This document shows, in pieces, positions 41,721 to 50,403 of a stretch of 64,000 nt of DNA. Numbering within the stretch: position 1 is the stretch's first letter; every line of letters starts with the position of its first letter. Position numbers and translations under genes: made by a program. The notes beneath the pieces are model-generated. The model worked only from the letters and a program-made list of their open reading frames with translations. It was not told where the DNA came from and searched no databases. The DNA comes from Filimonas sp. (GTDB taxonomy: Bacteria; Bacteroidota; Bacteroidia; Chitinophagales; Chitinophagaceae), in NCBI GenBank assembly GCA_017306865.1, contig JAFKHH010000011.1:496001-560000 (forward strand), given 5' to 3'.

Positions 41721-42059
41721 TTACCCAATCGCCTGCTCTGCTATTTCCTGCATGCTGATGCCCATATGGCTTTCATCATAAATGCACTCACCATTTTTGA
41801 TAAGCAGTACCTGGGGCGATTCATGATGTACATGGAAATCCTCGGCAACCTGTTGAGATATATCGCGGTGGGCGATGAGGTCGAGGTAATAAAAATCAGC
41901 TTCGGGAATATCTGTTTCCCTTTCCAACCGGTTTTTGGCCATGCTGCTGATACTGCAGCGTGTGCTGTGCTTAAAAATTACCTGTGGCCTTTCGTAAGAT
42001 TTTGCTGAAATATCCTTTAACTGCTCCTGGGCAGACAATTCGATCCAATTCATATTCAC
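41721..42059 (-). CDS. ytxJ: YtxJ-type bacillithiol redox protein
   Basis: 112 residues. The family motif K-H-S-T-R-C-S-I-S-S (Cys35) is intact, followed by the thioredoxin-like S-P-Q-V-L-L-I-K-N-G. YtxJ proteins have been proposed to remove bacillithiol from modified cytoplasmic proteins; their spread follows bacillithiol synthesis, which occurs in Bacteroidota. It is 37 bp downstream of a 40-codon lipoprotein gene on the same strand. Confidence 0.9.
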   Translation of the reverse strand: MNMNWIELSAQEQLKDISAKSYERPQVIFKHSTRCSISSMAKNRLERETDIPEADFYYLDLIAHRDISQQVAEDFHVHHESPQVLLIKNGECIYDESHMGISMQEIAEQAIG

Positions 42060-42096
42060 TAAAATTCTTCCTTTACTTCCTGGGGGTGATCAATAA

Positions 42097-42219
42097 TTAA
42101 GCACGGAAATAACGCGGGTTATGGCTAGGGCAACCTGTTCCCCTGCGAGAACTTGCACAAGAGCTGAGAACGGTTACTGCACACGCGATTAAAACAATTG
42201 CCAGAAGTATTTTTTTCAT
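42097..42219 (-). CDS. Tiny lipoprotein (40 residues)
   Basis: The short frame begins M-K-K-I-L-L-A-I-V-L-I-A-C-A-V-T-V-L-S-S-C, a full lipoprotein signal with Cys21. The mature part has only about 20 residues and ends G-C-P-S-H-N-P-R-Y-F-R-A. Small Bacteroidota lipoproteins ending in a G-C-P-...-R-A pattern are familiar to me, but no function is known. The gene precedes ytxJ with a 37-bp gap, suggesting co-transcription. The second Cys (Cys30) could be redox-active, which would fit the neighbour, but this is inference. Confidence 0.75.
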   Translation of the reverse strand: MKKILLAIVLIACAVTVLSSCASSRRGTGCPSHNPRYFRA

Positions 42220-42384
42220 TTTTGGTTCCTATTAAAATAAACAATTTACTTTGTGAGGTACAGTTTCAAAGATACAGCTTTATTGGTTGACGCTGCCTCT
42301 GTATAACGACTTTTAGGCGCAAATTAATATGTAAAAGGCTGTTTTTAATTTCCAGGGTTGTTCGAACACTAAATACATTTTTTG

Positions 42385-43743
42385 ATGAAAGTTCATTTTA
42401 TCTCTATTGGCGGAAGCGTAATGCATCAGCTTGCTATTGCTTTAAAAAGAAAGGGTTATGAAGTTACAGGTACGGATGATGAGATATTTGAGCCTGCTAA
42501 ATCTAACCTGGAAAAAGAAGGGATACTGCCACAAACTATCGGCTGGGATGTGAATATGATCACACCAGACCTGGATGCAGTTATACTGGGAATGCATGCC
42601 AAAGCAGACAATCCTGAGCTATTAAAAGCAAAGGAATTGGGGCTCAAAATTTATTCTTTCCCTGAATATATTTACCAGGAAAGCCAGGATAAAAAAAGAG
42701 TGGTTGTCGGTGGCAGCCACGGTAAAACCACTACCACAAGTATGATTATGCATGTGCTGCGGGAAACAAAGCAGCAGTTTGATTACCTGGTAGGGGCTAA
42801 ACTGGATGGCTTTGACCAAAGTGTAAACGTAACAGATGCACCTGTGATCGTGTGTGAAGGGGATGAGTACCCGGCAAGTGTAATAGAAAAAAGGCCTAAA
42901 TTTCATTTTCTCTTTCCACATGTAGCCATTATCACGGGCATTGCATGGGACCACATCAATGTATTTCCCACATTTGATATTTACCTGGAGCAATTCCGCA
43001 TTTTTATAGATAAGATAGAGCCAAATGGTTTGCTGATCTATAACGAAACAGATGAAGTACTAAAAACGCTGGTAGAAGCGCATGGCCGCAAAGACATCCG
43101 CTATCAGCCATATAGCGTGCCAAAACATACCATAGAGAACGGGCATACAACCATTACAATAGATGGTGTAACAGGGCCATTAAAAGTATTTGGTGATCAT
43201 AACCTGCTAAACTTACAGGCAGCATACTATGCCTGCAAAGAATTGGGTATAGATGCAGTAAAGTTTGTGCCTGCCATAGGTAGTTTTACCGGCGCAGCAA
43301 AAAGACTGGAACTGCTTGCCAGCAATGCGCATACGAATGTGTACCGCGATTTTGCGCATGCACCTAGTAAGGTAAAAGCAACCATCAACGCGGTAAAACA
43401 GCAATATCCTGACAGGAGGTTGTATGCCGTACTGGAGTTACACACTTTTAGCAGCCTGAATGCTGATTTCATGTCTGAATACAATGGTGCTGTAGATAAA
43501 GCGGATGAGGTAGTTGTGTTTTATTCAAAGCATGCACTGGAACTAAAACGTATGCCTGATCTGCCAAAAGAAATTGTGGAAAAAGGATTTGGTAAGCCCG
43601 GACTTGTTGTGATAACACACAAAGAGGAACTGGACCAATGGTTGCAGAAACATGATTACAACAATGCCAACCTGCTGTTGATGAGTAGTGGCAATTATGA
43701 CGGGCTGGATGTGATCAGTTTTGCACAGAAAATAGTGGGGTAG
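42385..43743 (+). CDS. mpl: UDP-MurNAc:L-Ala-gamma-D-Glu-meso-DAP ligase (Mpl-type Mur ligase)
   Basis: 452 residues from ATG 42385; TTG 42382 just before it is less likely. N-terminal M-K-V-H-F-I-S-I-G-G-S-V-M-H-Q-L-A is a Mur-ligase UDP-binding domain. The ATP loop V-G-G-S-H-G-K-T-T-T-T-S lies at 108-119, G-D-E-Y-P-A-S is present, and R-D-F-A-H-A-P-S-K-V matches Mpl rather than MurC. It reattaches recycled tripeptide to UDP-MurNAc in murein recycling. A repeat phrase follows directly after the stop. Confidence 0.93.
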   Translation: MKVHFISIGGSVMHQLAIALKRKGYEVTGTDDEIFEPAKSNLEKEGILPQTIGWDVNMITPDLDAVILGMHAKADNPELLKAKELGLKIYSFPEYIYQESQDKKRVVVGGSHGKTTTTSMIMHVLRETKQQFDYLVGAKLDGFDQSVNVTDAPVIVCEGDEYPASVIEKRPKFHFLFPHVAIITGIAWDHINVFPTFDIYLEQFRIFIDKIEPNGLLIYNETDEVLKTLVEAHGRKDIRYQPYSVPKHTIENGHTTITIDGVTGPLKVFGDHNLLNLQAAYYACKELGIDAVKFVPAIGSFTGAAKRLELLASNAHTNVYRDFAHAPSKVKATINAVKQQYPDRRLYAVLELHTFSSLNADFMSEYNGAVDKADEVVVFYSKHALELKRMPDLPKEIVEKGFGKPGLVVITHKEELDQWLQKHDYNNANLLLMSSGNYDGLDVISFAQKIVG

Positions 43744-43860
43744 TGATCGTGAATCGTGAGCCGGCAATCGTGAATGAGCTTACTCACCGCTGACAACTCA
43801 CAACTCACTTTATTAATCTCTGCGTCCTTTGCGATACTTAACGGCTTTGCGTGAAATTGC
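43744..43860. repeat. Composite repeat (CGTGAATCGTGA + TTTGCGATACTT modules), forward copy
   Basis: It starts right after the mpl stop codon. Order: ATCGTGAATCGTGAGCC, GGCAATCGTGAATGAGC, TTACTCACCGCTGACAACTC, then TGCGTCCTTTGCGATACTTA and GGCTTTGCGTGAA. The same order appears as reverse complement at 45582-45705, with a 37-bp identical core. Confidence 0.88.
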
Positions 43861-43892
43861 TTATTTTGCGCTCCCAAAAAAATAACATTTAC

Positions 43893-44663
43893 ATGAATCT
43901 TCAGCTTACTCGCCCCCTGGCATTTATCGATCTGGAAACAACAGGCGTAAACATTGGTAGCGACCGCATTGTAGAAATTGCGATCGTAAAGATTATGCCC
44001 GACGGGACCCAACAGGTAAAACGTAAGCTGATCAATCCTCAGATGCCTATTCCGGCAGGCGCTTCAGACGTACATGGTATTACGGACGATATGGTGAAAG
44101 ATGCGCCAACCTTCAAACAGGTAGGCAACGAGGTTAAGCAGTTCCTGGACAACTGTGACCTGGGCGGTTATAATAGTAACCGTTTTGATGTGCCGATGCT
44201 GGTGGAAGAGTTTCTCCGGGCGGGGATGGAGTTTTCTGTAGACAACAGGAAAATGGTGGATGCGCAAAAAGTTTTCCACCAAATGGAGCAAAGAACATTG
44301 AGCGCCGCATATAAATTTTATTGTAATAAGACCTTGGAAGGTGCGCATAGTGCAGAAGCTGATGCAACGGCTACCTGGGAGGTATTGGATGCCCAGGTGG
44401 AGCGCTATCCGGTGATTGGAAATACGGTAGATTCGATCGTAAAATTTACCGGGGAAGACGATATTGTTGATTTTTCCCGCAGATTTATCCGTGTAAATGG
44501 GGTAGAAGTCTTCAATTTCGGTAAACATAAAGGAAAGCCGGTAGTAGATGTGCTGAGGGCTGAACCTCAATACTATGACTGGATGATGAAAGGCGATTTT
44601 GCGATGCATACAAAGCAAAAACTGACCGAAATCTTAAACAGAACCTTGTTAAAAAAGGGGTAA
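43893..44663 (+). CDS. 3'-5' exonuclease of the DnaQ/ExoX type
   Basis: 256 residues from ATG 43893; the open frame upstream lies in repeat DNA. The DEDD exonuclease motif F-I-D-L-E-T-T-G (Asp13, Glu15) starts the domain; later come G-Y-N-S-N-R-F-D-V-P-M-L and H-S-A-E-A-D-A-T-A-T. The C-terminal part N-F-G-K-H-K-G-K-P-V-V-D-V, then Y-Y-D-W-M-M, is the ExoX-like C-terminal domain. It likely acts in DNA repair or end trimming. It is flanked on both sides, together with the next gene, by inverted composite repeats. Confidence 0.9.
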   Translation: MNLQLTRPLAFIDLETTGVNIGSDRIVEIAIVKIMPDGTQQVKRKLINPQMPIPAGASDVHGITDDMVKDAPTFKQVGNEVKQFLDNCDLGGYNSNRFDVPMLVEEFLRAGMEFSVDNRKMVDAQKVFHQMEQRTLSAAYKFYCNKTLEGAHSAEADATATWEVLDAQVERYPVIGNTVDSIVKFTGEDDIVDFSRRFIRVNGVEVFNFGKHKGKPVVDVLRAEPQYYDWMMKGDFAMHTKQKLTEILNRTLLKKG

Positions 44664-44756
44664 AAGGATACTTATGCACAGTAATTGTGCGTTTCTTAAA
44701 GTGAAGATTAGCCGGAATAATTTATTTTTGGCCATTCCCAATGTAACCCAATTATT

Positions 44757-45545
44757 TTGGAAAAACTTGTAATCATACCCACTTATAATGAGAGAGAGAA
44801 TATAACAGCTATTCTGGATGCTGTATTCTCCCTCAGGCAGGGCTATCACGTACTTGTCATTGACGACGGTTCACCTGATGGCACGGCAGCTATTGTTAAA
44901 GACCTGTTTGCTTCTTATCCGGGCCAGTTGTTCCTGGAAGAACGTTCGGGCAAGCTGGGTTTAGGTACAGCTTACATTCATGGTTTTAAATGGGCTTGTG
45001 AAAAAGGCTATAATTTCATTTTTGAAATGGATGCCGACTTCTCTCACAACCCGGCAGATCTCGAAAGATTATACAAAGCTTGTAAATATGAAGGTGGAGA
45101 TGTGGCAGTAGGCAGCCGTTATGTAAAAGGCGGTAGCATAGAAAACTGGCCAATCGACAGGCATATTTATTCACGCGGTGGCGCCATCTATACCAAGTTG
45201 GTTACCTGGATGCCGGTGAATGATCCTACAGCAGGCTTTATGTGCTATAAAAAAGAAGTGCTGGAAACAATCAATTTTGACGAGATCAAATTTGTTGGAT
45301 ATGCGTTCCAGATCGAAATGAAATTTGCTGCGTGGAAATTAGGCTTCGTAATCAAAGAAGTGCCGATCTCATTTAAAGACAGGAAAGTAGGCGTGAGCAA
45401 AATGAGTAAAGGCATTATTAAAGAAGGGGTGATCGGTGTATTGAAAATACAATGGCACAGTCTCTTTAAAAATTACCGCAGACGCGTAAATGCACAAAAC
45501 AGTGAAACGAAAGTAAAGCGTCGTGAGTTAGTGCAAGAACCATAA
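44757..45545 (+). CDS. Polyprenol-phosphate mannosyltransferase-like GT2 glycosyltransferase
   Basis: 262 residues. It starts (M)-E-K-L-V-I-I-P-T-Y-N-E-R-E-N-I, which fixes the start at TTG 44757. GT2 motifs are V-I-D-D-G-S-P-D-G-T, E-M-D-A-D-F-S-H-N-P (metal-binding Asp) and the Dpm1-like G-S-R-Y-V-K-G-G. No membrane segment is seen, as in soluble Dpm1 forms. It makes polyprenol-phosphate-linked mannose or another hexose for envelope glycans. A -7-like box TATTTTTG is at 44723-44730. Confidence 0.92.
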   Translation: MEKLVIIPTYNERENITAILDAVFSLRQGYHVLVIDDGSPDGTAAIVKDLFASYPGQLFLEERSGKLGLGTAYIHGFKWACEKGYNFIFEMDADFSHNPADLERLYKACKYEGGDVAVGSRYVKGGSIENWPIDRHIYSRGGAIYTKLVTWMPVNDPTAGFMCYKKEVLETINFDEIKFVGYAFQIEMKFAAWKLGFVIKEVPISFKDRKVGVSKMSKGIIKEGVIGVLKIQWHSLFKNYRRRVNAQNSETKVKRRELVQEP

Positions 45546-45555
45546 ATAATTTAAG

Positions 45556-45578
45556 AGCCGCTGTAAAGCGGCTTTTTA
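45556..45578 (+). terminator. Terminator of the GT2 gene
   Basis: AGCCGCT (45556-45562), loop GTAA, AGCGGCT (45567-45573), then TTTTAG, 10 bp after the stop. Confidence 0.85.
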
Positions 45579-45581
45579 GTT

Positions 45582-45705
45582 TCTCGCAAAGACGCATAAG
45601 TATCGCAAAGGACGCAAAGAAATGCGGAGGCCGCAAAGAGAGTAGTGAGTTGTCAGCGGTGAGTAAGCTCATTCACGATTGTCGTTTCACGATTCACGTT
45701 TCTCT
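45582..45705. repeat. Composite repeat, reverse copy
   Basis: Reverse complement of the 43744-43860 composite: CTCGCAAAGACGCATAAG, TATCGCAAAGGACGCAAAG, then AGTGAGTTGTCAGCGGTGAG, GCTCATTCACGATTGTCG, GATTCACGTTTC. Together the two copies bracket the exonuclease and GT2 genes. Confidence 0.88.
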
Positions 45706-45756
45706 CCGCTTTGGTCCAACAATTCAACCATTCAACAATAAAACAATTCCCTCTTC

Positions 45757-46677
45757 ATGAAATCTGCTTTGATCCGGCTACACATTACTGTTTTTTTATG
45801 GGGCTTTACCGGCGTTTTGGGCAGGGTTATTTCATTGAATGAAGGGCTGCTGGTTTGGTGGCGTTTGTTTATTACGGTTATATCATTATGGCTTTTCTAT
45901 GGTATTGCCGGGAAGATCAAACGTATACCTCCACGCGATTTTTTTAAGATCGCATCCATCGGAACTATACTTGCATTGCACTGGCTTTGTTTTTACGGCA
46001 GTATTAAATATTCCAACGTATCTATTGCATTAACCTGCCTGTCTACCTCAGGATTGATGTCTGCTATACTCGAACCTATTTTCTTTAAGAAGAAATTTGA
46101 TCTTACAGAGCTTGTGCTTGGTCTGTTCGCTTTGGTCGGCATCGCGCTGATCTATCTTACCAATCTTACTTTTTCCATTGGTATATACATCGGTTTAATG
46201 GCAACATTGCTAACGGTGCTGGTGTCTGTACTGAATAAAAAACTGGTAACAGGATATGAGCAATCCAGCATTACATTGTATCAACTCACCGGTGGCTTTT
46301 TAGGACTCTCTATATTGATGCCGTTGTATAATCATTTATTTCCAGCACCACATTTTTTACCGCAGCATTGGGATTGGTTGTGGCTTATTATACTTAGCTG
46401 GTTCTGTACTATTCTTACTTTCGTTTTGTATATCGGTGTGCTTAAAAAGATTACGGCATTTACGCTCAATCTCACCCTTACATTAGAGCCGGTATATGGT
46501 ATTATACTTGCCTTTGTCGTTTATCACGAAAACAAGTCATTGAGTCATTATTTCTATTACGGATTCGCACTGATCCTGCTGGCAGTAGTATTGCAAATGT
46601 TGCGTATAGTACGCGATGCAAAACGAATATCGAACAAGGAACAAGGAGTTTCGAATGAAGAATATAATGTTCAATGA
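45757..46677 (+). CDS. EamA/DMT-type transporter with repeat-derived C-terminus
   Basis: 306 residues with ten hydrophobic segments in two EamA repeats (start H-I-T-V-F-L-W-G-F-T-G-V-L-G-R; second unit from about 150). DMT proteins move small metabolites such as amino acids or nucleotides; the substrate is unknown. The last 17 codons (R-I-S-N-K-E-Q-G-V-S-N-E-E-Y-N-V-Q) and the stop are encoded by the GAACAAGGA / GTTCAATGA repeat phrase found between genes at 16582 and 50740, so the original C-terminus has been replaced or extended. Confidence 0.9.
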   Translation: MKSALIRLHITVFLWGFTGVLGRVISLNEGLLVWWRLFITVISLWLFYGIAGKIKRIPPRDFFKIASIGTILALHWLCFYGSIKYSNVSIALTCLSTSGLMSAILEPIFFKKKFDLTELVLGLFALVGIALIYLTNLTFSIGIYIGLMATLLTVLVSVLNKKLVTGYEQSSITLYQLTGGFLGLSILMPLYNHLFPAPHFLPQHWDWLWLIILSWFCTILTFVLYIGVLKKITAFTLNLTLTLEPVYGIILAFVVYHENKSLSHYFYYGFALILLAVVLQMLRIVRDAKRISNKEQGVSNEEYNVQ

Positions 46678-46715
46678 ATTGCAGACCTATAAGGTTTTTA
46701 AAACCTTATAGGTCT
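46629..46715. repeat. GAACAAGG phrase overlapping a gene end, plus AGACCTATAAGG palindrome
   Basis: ATCGAACAAGGAACAAGGAG, TTTCGAATGAAGAATA and ATGTTCAATGAA (46629-46678) lie inside the EamA gene. The 33-bp palindrome with 16-bp perfect arms (46683-46698, 46700-46715) follows five bases after the stop. Confidence 0.88.
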
Positions 46716-46738
46716 ATAGTGAAGATGTCCGTTATTCT

Positions 46739-47152
46739 TTACGCGTATTCTTTTTTCTCGTTCAGTGCAGGATGCACGAGCGGAGAATGTGGATGCTCTT
46801 GTTTGTGTAAAATAGAAAGAAGTGATTTAGCGTTCCACTTGTTGTTTTCCTCTACCCACAGGCAAGGATCGCCGCTCAGGTTTGCGATTACGTGCCATGC
46901 CAGTTGCATGCACTCTTTAATCGTATTCTCTGGTATGTTAATGATGGCTGTGTTGCTTTGTATGTCGCCAAGGATTGTGCCGTCTGTGTACCTGATCTTG
47001 TTTTTAAATATTCTGCCGCATGGCTGGGCCTGCGCTGTATAAAGGCAGTTACCCAACACAATTCCTATTGGCGCGTAAGTGGCAGCATCTAAAATAGTAT
47101 TGCTGTATAAGTACGCAACCGTCTTCTGTGATTGATCAAGGATTGTATGCAT
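46739..47152 (-). CDS. Hypothetical protein with beta-repeat pattern
   Basis: 137 residues; no family recognised with confidence. The first half has short repeated strands: N-T-I-L-D-A-A-T-Y-A-P-I-G-I-V, G-N-C-L-Y-T-A-Q-A-Q-P-C-G-R-I, N-K-I-R-Y-T-D-G-T-I-L-G-D-I. This resembles small beta-flower repeat proteins. There is no signal peptide. The gene could be a false positive, but its length and regular pattern favour a real gene. Confidence 0.5.
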   Translation of the reverse strand: MHTILDQSQKTVAYLYSNTILDAATYAPIGIVLGNCLYTAQAQPCGRIFKNKIRYTDGTILGDIQSNTAIINIPENTIKECMQLAWHVIANLSGDPCLWVEENNKWNAKSLLSILHKQEHPHSPLVHPALNEKKEYA

Positions 47153-47249
47153 GGCGGCAAAGTAGAGCTATTTTTTACAAAACGCCAGTGTTTGAACAAT
47201 TGTTCATAGTAAGTTAATATAGCAGCGAGCAAATGCCGATGTAGGCATA

Positions 47250-47368
47250 TTGTTTAATTGTTATATGGTTAAATGGTTGTTTTCCTTCAGCAAGAAATGA
47301 CCGACTCAAACAAAAAATGGCTCAAACAATTGAGCCATTAACAATTTAACTATATAACAATTCAACAA
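47250..47368. repeat. TTGTTTAATTGTTATAT inverted pair around the mutS terminator
   Basis: Left arm 47250-47277 and right arm 47341-47368 match at 25 of 28 positions. The right arm ends at the base next to the mutS stop codon, and the terminator hairpin lies between the arms. 47153-47249 shows nothing. Confidence 0.8.
47311..47338 (-). terminator. Terminator of mutS
   Basis: ATGGCTCAA (47317-47325), loop ACAA, TTGAGCCAT (47330-47338). On the minus strand the stem is followed by six T. Confidence 0.85.
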
Positions 47369-50005
47369 TTATTTCAACACCCCCTTAATCTCATTCAGCT
47401 TCATCAATGCTTCTACAGGTGTCAGACGATTGATGTCTATGTTTTCCAGCATTTTTCTGATCTCGTCAAAAGTTTCGCTGTGCGCATCGAAGATAGAAAG
47501 CTGCATTTGCGGGCCACCGATTTTTTGAATGTTATCGGCAATGCGTTCTACTTTTGGCCCATCGCTGTTGGGTGTCGCTTCATCGTCCACATGTTTCTCC
47601 TCCAACTGGTGCAATATTTCATTGGCACGTGCAATCAGGGAAGGTGGCATGCCAGCCATTTTAGCTACATGAATACCGAAACTATGCGTACTGCCGCCAC
47701 GCGCCAGCTTACGCAGGAAGATGATCTTATTGCCAACCTCTTTATTGGTAACGTGATAGTTCTTTACCCGCGGTAATTTATTTTCCAGTTCATTTAGCTC
47801 ATGATAGTGCGTAGCGAACAATGTTTTAGGAGCGGCAGCCGCATTATGCAAATGCTCTACAATACTCCATGCAATAGATATACCATCGTATGTGGAAGTG
47901 CCTCGCCCGATCTCATCCAGCAAGATGAGGCTGCGGGTAGAAATATTATTGATAATGCTTGCGGTTTCATTCATCTCTACCATGAATGTACTCTCGCCAC
48001 CACTCAGGTTATCACTGGCACCTACACGTGTGAATATTTTATCCGTTACCGGTATGTTTGCTATGTCTGCTGCTACGAAGCTGCCCACATGTGCCATCAG
48101 CGTATTCAATGCAGCCTGGCGAAGAATAGCACTCTTACCACTCATGTTCGGGCCGGTAAGAATGATCACCTGTTGCTCATCATTCGGGTCGAGGTAAATG
48201 TCATTCGAAATATATTGCTCACCTACAGGGAGATTGCGCTCAATAACCGGGTGACGGCATGCTTTCAGATCAAGCGCTAAGCCATCGTGCAAAGTGGGTT
48301 TTTTATAATTGTACTTAACTGCATTATCTGCAAAGCAGGATAAGCAATCCAATATACCCAGCACACCACCATTCACCTGTATAGGAGCAATGTAGTCCTG
48401 CAATTCTAATAATAGCTTATCATAGAGTTCTATTTCTATCGCCTGTATCTTATCTTCTGCACCTGTAATCTTTTCTTCGTATTCTTTCAGCTCCGGTGTA
48501 ATGTAGCGTTCTGCATTTGCCAGTGTTTGCTTACGTATCCAGTCAGCAGGTACTTTCGATTTATGAGAGTTGGCTACTTCAAGATAATAACCAAATACAT
48601 TATTGAAGCTGATCTTCAGGGAAGAGATGCCTGTTCTTTCCGCTTCACGTTGTTGTATGCCTACCAGATATTCTTTACCACCCGTTGCTATCTTACGTAG
48701 CTGGTCCAGCTCCTCATGTATGCCTTCGCGAATAACACCGCCCTTGTTTGCTGCAACAGGTGGCGCTTCTACGATCTCATCCAGTATTTTATTGGTAATG
48801 TGTACACAAGGGTTCAGTGAGTCGGATAACCTGCGCAGGTAATCATTTTGCGCATTCGCCGTTTGCTCTTTCAGCAAAGCTGTTTGTTGCAACCCTTTTG
48901 CTAAATGCAATACCTCGCGCGGATTAATTTTCTTTACCGGGATCTTACTCACCAGGCGTTCCACATCACCACATTGTTTGATGAAGTGTTGCAGTTGCTT
49001 GCGCAAGTCCGTTTCTTTGATCAGGTACTCTACCAGGTCCAGCCGTTCATTGATCTTTTGTATATCACGTAAAGGTAGCAGCACCCAACGTTTCATCAGG
49101 CGCGCACCCATCGGGCTTACTGTATTGTCCAGCACCTTCAGCAGGTTGTTACCATCTTGTACGCCAGAACTAATAATCTCCAGGTTACGGATCGTAAAAC
49201 GGTCCATCCACAAATAATCATCACGCTCCAATCGCTGGATAGAAGTAATGTGTTGCAGGTTCGGATGCTCTGTATCTTTCAGGTAATGTAATACAGCGCC
49301 TGCGGCAATAATGCCCAACGGCGCATTCTCTATACCAAAGCCTTTGAGTGAATGTGTCTGAAAGTGTTTTAACAGGCTTTCTGTTGCGAAAGGCAGATCA
49401 AAGATCCAGCTCTCCAGTGTATAGGTATAAAATTTAGAGCCGAAAATCTCTTTGAAATGTTTTTGAAAACTACGTTGAAAAATAACTTCCGCAGGTTTCA
49501 GGCTTTGAAGCAGCCGGTCTACATATTCCTGGTTGCCCTCTGCTACAAAAAATTCACCAGTGGAAATATCTAAGAAAGCAACGCCCAGTTTTTCCTCGTC
49601 AATATGTACGCCCGCCAGGAAGTTATTGCTGTTATGCTCCAGCAATTTATCGTTCATTGCTACACCTGGTGTTACCATTTCGGTTACACCCCGCTTTACA
49701 ATACCTTTTACTGTTTTAGGATCTTCTAACTGGTCACAGATTGCCACACGGTAACCCGCCTTCACCAGTTTGTGAAGGTAAGTGTCCATTGCATGGTGCG
49801 GAAAGCCTGCCAGTTCGGAAGCAGACGCAGAGCCATTGTTACGTTTGGTTAACGTAATGCCCAGTACCTGCGACGCCACGATGGCATCCTCACCAAATGT
49901 TTCATAAAAATCGCCCACCCTGAAAAGCAATATTGCATCCGGATATTTTTGCTTTATCGCGCGATGCTGTTGCATCAGGGGAGTTTCGCCTGCAGCTTTT
50001 GCCAT
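47369..50005 (-). CDS. mutS: DNA mismatch repair protein MutS
   Basis: 878 residues. The mismatch-binding motif F-R-V-G-D-F-Y-E-T-F-G-E-D-A is close to the N-terminus, domains II-IV follow, and the ATPase has G-P-N-M-S-G-K-S (Walker A), L-I-L-L-D-E-I-G-R-G-T-S-T-Y-D-G and A-T-H-Y-H-E-L. It detects mismatches and starts methyl-independent repair with MutL. The start at ATG 50005 (M-A-K-A-A-G-E) is favoured over 50014 because the predicted -7 box ends just upstream and the longer version would begin next to it. Confidence 0.97.
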   Translation of the reverse strand: MAKAAGETPLMQQHRAIKQKYPDAILLFRVGDFYETFGEDAIVASQVLGITLTKRNNGSASASELAGFPHHAMDTYLHKLVKAGYRVAICDQLEDPKTVKGIVKRGVTEMVTPGVAMNDKLLEHNSNNFLAGVHIDEEKLGVAFLDISTGEFFVAEGNQEYVDRLLQSLKPAEVIFQRSFQKHFKEIFGSKFYTYTLESWIFDLPFATESLLKHFQTHSLKGFGIENAPLGIIAAGAVLHYLKDTEHPNLQHITSIQRLERDDYLWMDRFTIRNLEIISSGVQDGNNLLKVLDNTVSPMGARLMKRWVLLPLRDIQKINERLDLVEYLIKETDLRKQLQHFIKQCGDVERLVSKIPVKKINPREVLHLAKGLQQTALLKEQTANAQNDYLRRLSDSLNPCVHITNKILDEIVEAPPVAANKGGVIREGIHEELDQLRKIATGGKEYLVGIQQREAERTGISSLKISFNNVFGYYLEVANSHKSKVPADWIRKQTLANAERYITPELKEYEEKITGAEDKIQAIEIELYDKLLLELQDYIAPIQVNGGVLGILDCLSCFADNAVKYNYKKPTLHDGLALDLKACRHPVIERNLPVGEQYISNDIYLDPNDEQQVIILTGPNMSGKSAILRQAALNTLMAHVGSFVAADIANIPVTDKIFTRVGASDNLSGGESTFMVEMNETASIINNISTRSLILLDEIGRGTSTYDGISIAWSIVEHLHNAAAAPKTLFATHYHELNELENKLPRVKNYHVTNKEVGNKIIFLRKLARGGSTHSFGIHVAKMAGMPPSLIARANEILHQLEEKHVDDEATPNSDGPKVERIADNIQKIGGPQMQLSIFDAHSETFDEIRKMLENIDINRLTPVEALMKLNEIKGVLK

Positions 50006-50011
50006 AGGCGG

Positions 50012-50019
50012 CAAATATA
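50012..50019 (-). promoter_or_regulatory. -7 box of mutS
   Basis: On the minus strand TATATTTG matches TAnnTTTG, 6 bp before ATG 50005. It decides the start and predicts a leaderless or nearly leaderless mRNA. Confidence 0.55.
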
Positions 50020-50403
50020 GTCAGAGCTGTACTCTTGCTGAAATGAAGCGACTAAATGTGGAAAAAGGGTTAATTCTTTTTGATAGCCAGAATCTTACAT
50101 ATTTGCCCGGATGGCCGTTTTATGAACCAAAAGGTGTAGCTTTTGTTTTATAAATTTGAGATTTGAAATTTGATATTTGAGATTGGAGCAGTTTGTGCAA
50201 GGGGCCTCCCAATTAGCGAAGAAGAAAACCGCGAAGACCACAAAGCTATTTCACAAGGAACACAACGGGAAATGTTTCTGTTCTTTGAGTAATCGTTTTG
50301 AATAGTTCAATTGGTATTTGCCGGAGAAAAGTCAGGCTGAGGAGTGTCAATTTCAAATCTTACATCTCAAATTTCAAATAGATTTTAACCAAGTCAACTA
50401 GTA
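50020..50403. repeat. Intergenic region with GAGATTTGAAATTTGA inverted phrases
   Basis: TTTGAGATTTGAAATTTGAT (about 50155) and its complement CTCAAATTTCAAAT (about 50364-50378) flank about 160 bp that look featureless. There is no gene. The right phrase lies about 25 bp before the next start codon. Confidence 0.65.
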
